Assembly (NCBI GenBank): GCA_019247975.1
Contig: JAFBAD010000377.1
Location: 1-5,462 of the forward strand
Direction: 5' to 3'
Origin: Acidimicrobiia bacterium
GTDB lineage: Bacteria > Actinomycetota > Acidimicrobiia > Acidimicrobiales > Iamiaceae
DNA: 5,462 nt
The notes beneath the pieces were generated by a model. That model was not told where the DNA came from, searched no databases, and worked only from the letters and a program-made list of their open reading frames with translations. The position numbers and the translations under genes were made by a program. Positions 1 to 4,687 of this stretch are shown one piece after another. How positions within the stretch are numbered: position 1 is the first letter of the stretch; each line of letters starts with the position of its first letter.

Positions 1-551
1 CCGGTTCGGCATGGAAGGAGTACCGGGCCGAAGGGACGATGCACGGGACGAAGCTGCCGTCGGGCATGCAGGAATCGGACCGGTTGCCCGAGCCGGTGTT
101 CACGCCGTCGAAGAAGGCCGACGTGGGCGACCACGACGAGAACATCAGCTTCGGGCAGGCTGTCGATCTGATCGGCAAGGAGCTCGCCGAGAAGCTCCGT
201 GACGTCTCGATGGCCTGCTATCGGCGGGGTGCCGACTGGGCGGCCGAGCGGGGGATCATCATCGCCGACACCAAGTTCGAGCTCGGGCTGATCGACGGCG
301 AGCTCGTGCTGGGCGACGAGGCGCTGACCCCTGACTCGAGCCGCTTCTGGCCGGCCGATCGATGGCAGCCGGGCACGACGCCGCCGTCGTTCGACAAGCA
401 GCCCCTGCGCGACCACCTCGAGACGCTCGATTGGGACAAGAAGCCGCCGCCGCCCGCGCTGCCCGCCGAGGTGATCAGCGCCAGCCGCCGCCGCTACGTC
501 GAGGCCTATGAGCGCATCACCGGCCTGTCCCTGGCGGACTGGCCGTCCTGA
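1..551 (+). CDS. purC: SAICAR synthase (phosphoribosylaminoimidazole-succinocarboxamide synthase), 3' part
   Basis: PurC joins aspartate to CAIR using ATP, giving SAICAR in cytosolic de novo IMP synthesis. The gene enters from the left edge; codons are read from base 3 and 182 residues are visible, so roughly the first 100-120 residues of a ~290-300 residue family member are missing. The visible part opens with GSAWKEY and continues with KLPSGMQESDRLPEPVFTPS and GDHDENISF, which are the conserved core of the family. It then has the second signature, IIIADTKFELG, at about bases 253-285 (D-x-K-x-E). The C-terminus YVEAYERITGLSLADWPS is typical of actinobacterial PurC. There is no frameshift. 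The Met codons at 39 and later are internal, because homology continues upstream of them. The stop is TGA at 549-551. A reverse-strand gene ends 10 bases downstream, so transcription from purC would run into it unless terminated. Confidence 0.96.
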   Translation, partial: GSAWKEYRAEGTMHGTKLPSGMQESDRLPEPVFTPSKKADVGDHDENISFGQAVDLIGKELAEKLRDVSMACYRRGADWAAERGIIIADTKFELGLIDGELVLGDEALTPDSSRFWPADRWQPGTTPPSFDKQPLRDHLETLDWDKKPPPPALPAEVISASRRRYVEAYERITGLSLADWPS

Positions 552-559
552 CGCTGCGC

Positions 560-584
560 AGCTACCACCACTGGGGTGGGAGCT
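560..584. terminator. Candidate hairpin between convergent purC and reverse gene
   Basis: AGCTACCACC (560-569) pairs with GGTGGGAGCT (575-584) around a 5-base loop, ACTGG. Nine of ten positions pair, with one A-G mismatch. It starts 9 bases after the purC stop and overlaps the last codons and stop of the reverse-strand gene. A convergent junction is where a bidirectional terminator is expected. There is no T-tract on either side, so it would have to be the U-less type proposed for actinobacteria. The pairing may also be partly a by-product of the Pro-Pro-Gln-Trp-Trp codons that end the reverse gene. Confidence 0.4.
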
Positions 585-900
585 CCGACGGTTCCCGGTA
601 GAGCACGTCCTCGTGGCGGTAGACGACCTGGTAGTGGGTGGGCGGCAGGACGGTCATGACCGCCTTCCACAGGTGGGCGCCGTCCTTGCCGAGCTGGTTG
701 ACCACCCAGTCGTCGACGTTGCGGTGGTCGGGCCGCTCGAGATCGAAGGTGAGGTCCCAGCGGGCCGCCCAATCGACCAGCCGCTCGACCAGCGAATCGG
801 GCAACGGGAGGGCCGTGGGATCGACCCGGTCGCCGGTGTCGATGTCGCGCAGCGCGTGGCTTCCCCACTCGTGGGACAGCTCCAGCTCCCGCCGACTCAC
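562..900 (-). CDS. Uncharacterised 112-residue protein
   Basis: I do not recognise the family. The frame reads as a natural soluble protein: mixed acidic and hydrophobic residues, seven Trp, no signal peptide and no membrane segment. The N-terminal half has SHEWGSHALRDID (9-21), then a leucine-rich helix LPDSLVERLVDWAARWDLTFD (33-53). The second half has DDWVVNQLGKDGAHLWKAV (63-81), predicted helical, and a beta-like HYQVVYRHEDVLY (89-101). Alternating 'L..rL..W...f' and 'G..L...' patterns recall small actinobacterial hypothetical proteins I have seen, but I cannot name a domain. The start is GTG at 898-900; an in-frame stop (TAG, plus bases 934-936) lies 12 codons upstream with no other start between. 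A purine-rich GGCGAGGG lies immediately before the GTG, close for a ribosome site. It is tail-to-tail with purC (10-base gap) and head-to-head with purS (63-base gap). The forward frame opposite is open into purS, but that stretch has no PurS homology, so this strand is the better call. Confidence 0.75.
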   Translation of the reverse strand: MSRRELELSHEWGSHALRDIDTGDRVDPTALPLPDSLVERLVDWAARWDLTFDLERPDHRNVDDWVVNQLGKDGAHLWKAVMTVLPPTHYQVVYRHEDVLYREPSELPPQWW

Positions 901-963
901 CCCTCGCCACGCCTGTTCATCAGAGGGATCAGGCTAGGTCGGGTGGTGTGCGAGAGTGGGTCG
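901..963. promoter_or_regulatory. Divergent intergenic region between reverse hypothetical gene and purS
   Basis: These 63 bases must hold the start signals for both flanking genes unless purS is read through from purC. On the reverse strand TAGCCT (plus bases 931-936) fits the actinobacterial -10 pattern TAnnnT and lies about 30 bases from the GTG at 900. On the forward strand GAGAGT (952-957) sits exactly 7-12 bases before the purS GTG, where a leaderless -10 would be, but its first base is not T. No convincing -35 boxes are visible. The assignment rests on position more than on motif quality. Confidence 0.35.
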
Positions 964-1209
964 GTGAGGTTCGACGTGCAGGTGGAGGTGCGGCTCCGGG
1001 AGGGCGTCGCCGACCCACAGGGCCAGACGATCGAGCGCTCGCTACCGCACCTCGGGTTCAAGGGCGTCGAGGGCGTGCGGGTCGGCAAGTCGATCCGGTT
1101 CACGGTCGAGGCGCCCGACGAGGCCGCGGCGCGCGCCGAGGTCGACGACATGTGCGCTCGCTTCCTCACCAACCCGGTGATCGAGGACGCCGAGGTCACG
1201 CTGCGGTGA
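964..1209 (+). CDS. purS: FGAM synthetase subunit PurS
   Basis: PurS is the small subunit that holds PurQ and the small-form PurL together, so that ammonia made by PurQ reaches the FGAR-amidating site of PurL (step 4 of IMP synthesis). The product is 81 residues, the usual length. It begins VRFDVQVEVRLREGVADPQG, a clear match to the family's start (beta strand, then the 'K/R-EGV-x-DPQG' turn at 12-20). It continues with the helix 'GQTIERSLPHLGF' (20-32), the 'VEGVRVGKSIRF' strand (35-46) and a C-terminal 'ARFLTNPVIEDAEV' segment. GTG at 964 is chosen because homology begins there. In-frame GTGs at 943 and 946 would add six or seven unrelated residues (VCESGS after the GTGs). No strong ribosome site precedes it. 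Its TGA overlaps the purQ start, implying translational coupling. Confidence 0.93.
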   Translation: MRFDVQVEVRLREGVADPQGQTIERSLPHLGFKGVEGVRVGKSIRFTVEAPDEAAARAEVDDMCARFLTNPVIEDAEVTLR

Positions 1210-1886
1210 CCCGCGTCGGCGTGGTGCTGTTCCCGGGGTCGAACTGCGAGCAGGACGCGCTCGAGGCGGTCCGCTACCTCGGCGGCGACGCCGAGCTCCT
1301 CTGGCACGGCGACTCGACCGTGCAGGGGGTCGACGCGGTGATCGTCCCCGGCGGCTTCGCGCACGGCGACTACCTGCGGCCGGGCGCGATCGCCCGGTTC
1401 TCGCCCGTGATGGCCGCCGTCGCCGACCACGCCGCTGCGGGCGGCGCGGTGGTGGGCATCTGCAACGGCTTCCAGGTGCTGACCGAAGCCGGGCTGCTCC
1501 CCGGTGCCCTGCAGAAGAACCGTGGCCTGTCGTTCCTGTGCACGACCGTCGCGGTGCGGGTGGAATCGACCGACTCGGTCCTCACCTCTGAGGCGACGAC
1601 GGGCGCGGTGCTCCGGATCCCGATCAACCACTTCGAGGGCAACTACACCTGCGGCCCCGAGACGCTGCGCGAGCTGCAGGGCGAGGAGCGGATCGTCCTC
1701 CGCTACGTCGACAACCCGAACGGTTCGGTCGACGACATCGCCGGCATCTGCAACGCCGACCGCAACGTCGTGGGGCTCATGCCCCACCCGGAGCGGGCCG
1801 TGCACGCGATCCTCGGATCGACCGACGGTGCCCCGCTGCTGCAATCGCTGCTGAAGACAGGCGGCCGCCTGCGGGCGACCGCCTGA
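1206..1886 (+). CDS. purQ: FGAM synthetase glutaminase subunit PurQ
   Basis: PurQ is the class I glutamine amidotransferase subunit of FGAM synthetase; it hydrolyses glutamine and passes ammonia to PurL. The product is 226 residues, within one or two of typical PurQ. It opens with RVGVVLFPGSNCEQD (3-17), then VPGGFAHGDYLRPGA (47-61). The nucleophile Cys86 is in GICNGFQ, and the other triad members His194 and Glu196 are in MPHPERA. These positions match, from memory, those given for Bacillus PurQ. INHFEGNY and the IAGICN segment are also family features. The GTG start at 1206 overlaps the purS stop (GTGA), so the two genes are translated in tandem. The gene ends at TGA 1884-1886, and a reverse gene ends 10 bases further on. 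purL does not follow directly; in many bacteria it would. I see no strong terminator hairpin at this junction. Confidence 0.97.
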   Translation: MTRVGVVLFPGSNCEQDALEAVRYLGGDAELLWHGDSTVQGVDAVIVPGGFAHGDYLRPGAIARFSPVMAAVADHAAAGGAVVGICNGFQVLTEAGLLPGALQKNRGLSFLCTTVAVRVESTDSVLTSEATTGAVLRIPINHFEGNYTCGPETLRELQGEERIVLRYVDNPNGSVDDIAGICNADRNVVGLMPHPERAVHAILGSTDGAPLLQSLLKTGGRLRATA

Positions 1887-1896
1887 CGTCGGCGAC

Positions 1897-2298
1897 CTAT
1901 CGGCTGATCCCGGCCTTCTTCAGCACCTCGGGGGCGACGCCGCTCTGGCGCCACACGCCGTAGGTGATGCCCTTGCGCTGGCTGTAGCCCTTGGCGGCCT
2001 TGATGAAGTCGGCTTCGAGCGACCGCAGATCGCTCTTCTGGCCCATCGTCGAGAGCTCGTTCTGGAGATCGAGCCGTTCCTGACGCAGGTTCAGCATGTT
2101 CAAAGCGTCGGCGTCGCGCATCTCGGCATCGATCTTCGAGAGACGGGCTTTGACCGTTTCAGCCGTGCGCTTTCGGCCACGCTTCGGCTTGTTGGCCTCG
2201 AGCGCCTTCAGGTAGCTGCTCACCGCTCGACTCTCATTGCGCCCAACTGCCAAGGCGGCCTTGTGATCGGCAGACATGGTCCGCTTCTTAGGTGCCAT
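1897..2298 (-). CDS. Uncharacterised basic helical protein, possible DNA-binding
   Basis: A 133-residue soluble protein with no signal peptide or membrane segment; I cannot name its family. It has a basic start (MAPKKRT), then the motif DHKAALAVGRNESRAVSSYLKALEANKPKRGRKRT (11-45), which contains an AT-hook-like KPKRGRKR (37-44). A charged helix with coiled-coil character covers about 46-85 (ARLSKIDAEM, LRQERLDLQNEL). The C-terminal block is YSQRKGITYGVWRQSGVAPEVLKKAGI (105-131), possibly a small helical fold. I recall similar short proteins with 'HKAALAxGR' and 'KPKRGRKRT' in other actinobacteria, which suggests a conserved orphan family; this is recollection, not a search. The basic patches make a nucleic-acid role plausible but unproven. 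ATG at 2296-2298 is preferred; Met8 (2277) is an alternative because the conserved part begins there. No ribosome site precedes either, but TTTACT lies 7 bases before the ATG, so the mRNA may be leaderless. One counted row (2041-2100) is 60% G+C, lower than the pur genes. Confidence 0.85.
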   Translation of the reverse strand: MAPKKRTMSADHKAALAVGRNESRAVSSYLKALEANKPKRGRKRTAETVKARLSKIDAEMRDADALNMLNLRQERLDLQNELSTMGQKSDLRSLEADFIKAAKGYSQRKGITYGVWRQSGVAPEVLKKAGISR

Positions 2299-2305
2299 GA
2301 TGGTC

Positions 2306-2311
2306 AGTAAA
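2306..2311 (-). promoter_or_regulatory. Candidate -10 box for the reverse basic-protein gene
   Basis: Read on the reverse strand this is TTTACT, four of six to TATAAT. Seven bases (GACCATC) separate it from the ATG at 2298, so transcription would begin at or one base before the start codon. No clear -35 hexamer is visible at 17-18 bases upstream. The large inverted repeat lies just upstream, centred about 47 bases before this putative start. Confidence 0.4.
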
Positions 2312-2330
2312 CCACATGAACTTGGGAATT

Positions 2331-2357
2331 TGACGTCTTTCCTTATGAAAGACATCA
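2331..2357. repeat. Inverted repeat, candidate operator
   Basis: The left arm TGACGTCTTTC (2331-2341) and right arm GAAAGACATCA (2347-2357) pair at 10 of 11 positions around the 5-base spacer CTTAT. The inner seven positions (GTCTTTC / GAAAGAC) are perfect. It stands in non-coding DNA between divergent genes, centred at 2344. That is about 47 bases upstream of the likely start of the reverse gene and 90 upstream of purL. The size and spacing suit a dimeric regulator's site. It could instead form an RNA hairpin if transcribed, but no T-run follows. Confidence 0.6.
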
Positions 2358-2365
2358 CATGACGG

Positions 2366-2380
2366 ATTGAGCGCTTCAAT
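2366..2380. repeat. Short dyad ATTGA-GCGCT-TCAAT
   Basis: Five-base arms flank a five-base spacer. The spacer length equals that of the larger inverted repeat, whose centre is 29 bases away. It is short enough to occur by chance, so it is recorded only as a possible second site in the same control region. Confidence 0.25.
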
Positions 2381-2421
2381 AGGACAAAGCGGCGGTGCAA
2401 CGAGGCGTAACTGCAGTTGGG

Positions 2422-2427
2422 TAGCGT
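2422..2427 (+). promoter_or_regulatory. Candidate -10 box for leaderless purL mRNA
   Basis: TAGCGT fits the actinobacterial -10 pattern TAnnnT. It occupies exactly positions -12 to -7 if transcription starts at the G of the purL GTG (2434). There is no purine-rich ribosome site before the GTG (the preceding bases are GCACCG), as expected for a leaderless message. A matching -35 hexamer at 17-18 bases upstream is not evident. The first TAG of this box is also the in-frame stop that bounds purL upstream. Confidence 0.5.
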
Positions 2428-2433
2428 GCACCG

Positions 2434-4641
2434 GTGCCCGGGGAACCCGTTCATCGCAGCCTCGGCCTCACCGACGGTGAGGCGCGCGACATCGAGCGGA
2501 TCCTGGGGCGGCCACCGAACCACCTCGAGCTGGCGATGTACGCGGTCATGTGGTCGGAGCACTGCTCCTACAAGTCGTCGCGCGGCCACCTGCGCCGGCT
2601 GCCCACCACCGGCGAGGGGGTGCTGGTCGGGCCGGGTGAGAACGCCGGGGTGATGGACGTGGGGGACGGCATCGCGGCGGCCATCCGCATCGAGAGCCAC
2701 AACCACCCGAGCTTCGTGGAGCCCTACCAGGGCGCGGCCACCGGTGTGGGCGGCATCCTGCGGGACATCTTCACGATGGGCGCCCGCCCGATCGCGCTGA
2801 TGGACCCGCTGCGCTTCGGCCCGTTGGACGACGCCCGCAGCCGGTGGGTGGCCGAAGGGGTCGTGTCGGGCATCTCCGGCTACGGCAACTCGGTCGGCGT
2901 GCCGACCGTCGGCGGCGAGGTCGCGTTCGACCCCTGCTACGCCGGCAACCCGCTCGTCAACGTGCTGTGCCTCGGCACGTTGCCCCACGAGCGCCTGGTG
3001 CTCGGTCAGGCCAGCGGCGTGGGCAACCTCGCCGTGCTCCTCGGCTCGGCCACCGGGCGCGACGGCATCGGCGGCGTGTCGGTCCTCGCGTCGGCCGGGT
3101 TCGACGAGGGTGACGAGGACAAGCGGCCCTCGGTGCAGGTGGGCGATCCGTTCGAGGAGAAGCGCCTGATCGAGGCGTGCCTCGCGCTGCTCGACGCCGG
3201 CCTCGTGGTCGGCATCCAGGACCTCGGCGGTGCCGGCCTGACCTGCGCGACGAGCGAGACCGCGTCCCGCGGCGACGTCGGCATGGACGTCGACGTGTCG
3301 GCGGTCGTCTGCCGTGAGCCGGGGATGGAGCCGTTTGAGGTGATGACGAGCGAGAGCCAGGAGCGGATGCTGGCGATCGTCACCCCGGACGCGATCGACG
3401 AGGTTTTGTCGCTGTGCGAGCGCTGGGAGGTGCGCGCATCGGTGATCGGCCGGGTCACCGAGGCGACGTCCTCCCGGGCCGGCCGGCTGCGGATCCTCGA
3501 CGGCTTCGAGGGGGCGGTGCTGGCCGACGTGCCCGCCGCCAGCCTCCACGACGACGCCCCGCTGTACGACCGGCCGCTGGCCCGTCCCGCGCCGCGGGGC
3601 CGAGCGCCCGAGGGCCTGGTGCCGGGCAACCAGGATCTGCTCGACCTGCTCTGCGACACCTCGTGGATCTGGCAGCAGTACGACCACCAGCTGTTCCTGA
3701 ACACGGTGGTCGGGCCGGGCGGAGACGCCGCGCTGCTCCGGCTCAAGCACCCGACGACCGGCGCCGACACCGGCCGGGGCCTCGCCGTGACGACCGACGG
3801 CAACCACCGCTGGTGCGCGATCGACCCACGGGCCGGCACCGCGCTGGTGGTGGCCGAGGCGGTCCTGAACCTCGCCTGCGTCGGCGCCCGTCCCATCGCG
3901 GTCGTCAACTGCCTCAACTTCGGGAACCCGGAGCACCCCGAGGTCATGTGGCAGCTGAGCGAGGCCATCGACGGCCTGGCGGAGGCCTGCCGCGCCTTCG
4001 GCCTGCCGGTGATCGGCGGCAACGTGAGCCTCTACAACGAGACCGCCGGCACCGACATCCACCCGACCCCCGTGGTCGGCGTGCTCGGTCTGGTCGACCG
4101 GCTGGACGCCCGCCCGCCCGGGCCCGGTCTCGCCGACGGCGACCACGTGCTCCTCGCGGGCGCGTCCTCCGATGCCCTGCCGAGCGAGCTCGGTGGGTCG
4201 GCTTGGGCCTGGCGCCACGGGTACGAGGGCGGCACCCTCCCCGCGCTCGACACGGCCGCACACACCGCGCTGGCCGCGCTCGTGCGGGGCCTGGTCGCCG
4301 ACGGGGTCGTGTCGGGCGTCCACGACGTGGCCACCGGCGGGCTCGCCGTCGCGGTGGCCGAGATGGCGGTGGGCAGCAAGGTCGGCGTGACGATCACCGC
4401 GCCGGGCGACGACGTCTTCGGCGAAGCGCCGACCCGGGTCGTGCTGTCGGTGCCGCAGGGCGCAGTGGCCGAGGTGCAGGACCGGGCGCGGGAGCGAGGG
4501 GTCGAGGTGGTCGACCTCGGCCTCGCCGGGGGCGACCGGATCACGATCGGCGGCGCCATCGACCTCGGCCTCGACGAGGTGGTGGCGGCCTGGCGGGACC
4601 GGTTGCCGGCCGCGCTCGGGGCCGGCGTCACCCAGGGCTGA
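2434..4641 (+). CDS. purL: FGAM synthetase large subunit PurL (small form)
   Basis: PurL amidates FGAR to FGAM with ATP and ammonia delivered from PurQ through the PurS-PurQ-PurL complex. The product is 735 residues, the size of the Bacillus-type small form rather than the ~1300-residue fused enzyme; this agrees with separate purS and purQ genes. The N-terminal helical part ends in MWSEHCSYKSS with the conserved His43. The first nucleotide domain has ESHNHPS (87-93) and QGAATGVGG (99-107). Next come QDLGGAGLT (262-270) and SQERM (308-312). The second AIRS-like half has NCLNFGNPEHPE (from 492), GGNVSLYNET (528-537) and HDVATGGLA (630-638). The only usable start is GTG 2434, because an in-frame TAG lies at 2422-2424. 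It is separated from purQ by 547 bases holding a reverse gene, so it probably has its own promoter. purF follows after 46-58 bases and is likely co-transcribed. Confidence 0.97.
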   Translation: MPGEPVHRSLGLTDGEARDIERILGRPPNHLELAMYAVMWSEHCSYKSSRGHLRRLPTTGEGVLVGPGENAGVMDVGDGIAAAIRIESHNHPSFVEPYQGAATGVGGILRDIFTMGARPIALMDPLRFGPLDDARSRWVAEGVVSGISGYGNSVGVPTVGGEVAFDPCYAGNPLVNVLCLGTLPHERLVLGQASGVGNLAVLLGSATGRDGIGGVSVLASAGFDEGDEDKRPSVQVGDPFEEKRLIEACLALLDAGLVVGIQDLGGAGLTCATSETASRGDVGMDVDVSAVVCREPGMEPFEVMTSESQERMLAIVTPDAIDEVLSLCERWEVRASVIGRVTEATSSRAGRLRILDGFEGAVLADVPAASLHDDAPLYDRPLARPAPRGRAPEGLVPGNQDLLDLLCDTSWIWQQYDHQLFLNTVVGPGGDAALLRLKHPTTGADTGRGLAVTTDGNHRWCAIDPRAGTALVVAEAVLNLACVGARPIAVVNCLNFGNPEHPEVMWQLSEAIDGLAEACRAFGLPVIGGNVSLYNETAGTDIHPTPVVGVLGLVDRLDARPPGPGLADGDHVLLAGASSDALPSELGGSAWAWRHGYEGGTLPALDTAAHTALAALVRGLVADGVVSGVHDVATGGLAVAVAEMAVGSKVGVTITAPGDDVFGEAPTRVVLSVPQGAVAEVQDRARERGVEVVDLGLAGGDRITIGGAIDLGLDEVVAAWRDRLPAALGAGVTQG

Positions 4642-4687
4642 AGGTTCCGCGCGGGGATTGGTGGAGCTCGGCTCCGACCGTGCGATC

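Larger units (their letters stand above)
2299..2433. promoter_or_regulatory. AT-rich divergent control region between reverse gene and purL
   Basis: These 135 bases separate the divergent start codons at 2298 (-) and 2434 (+). Bases 2281-2400 contain 56 G+C of 120 (47%), against about 73% in a sampled stretch of purL. The region carries a long inverted repeat (2331-2357), a smaller dyad (2366-2380), a CACATGA direct repeat (2313-2319 and 2356-2362) and -10-like boxes at each end. The layout fits two divergent promoters with operator sites between them. I see no purine riboswitch core. The regulator is not identified. Confidence 0.65.

Noticed and set aside
508..963. N-terminal extension of PurS by up to 152 residues
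   Set aside because: PurS homology starts at 964 and the protein there already has full family length. The extension lies opposite a better reverse-strand gene.
897..1844. A 315-codon reverse frame opposite purS and purQ
   Set aside because: It is an antisense shadow; purS and purQ carry full motifs and the overlapping GTGA junction on the forward strand.
1881..1915. Terminator between purQ and the reverse gene
   Set aside because: Only short interrupted pairings such as CGCC/GGCG around GACGTC are present; not strong enough to call.
2299..2433. Purine riboswitch or other known RNA control element before purL
   Set aside because: I see no three-way junction with the conserved purine-riboswitch loops, and purL appears to lack a leader. 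The dyad is better explained as a DNA site.
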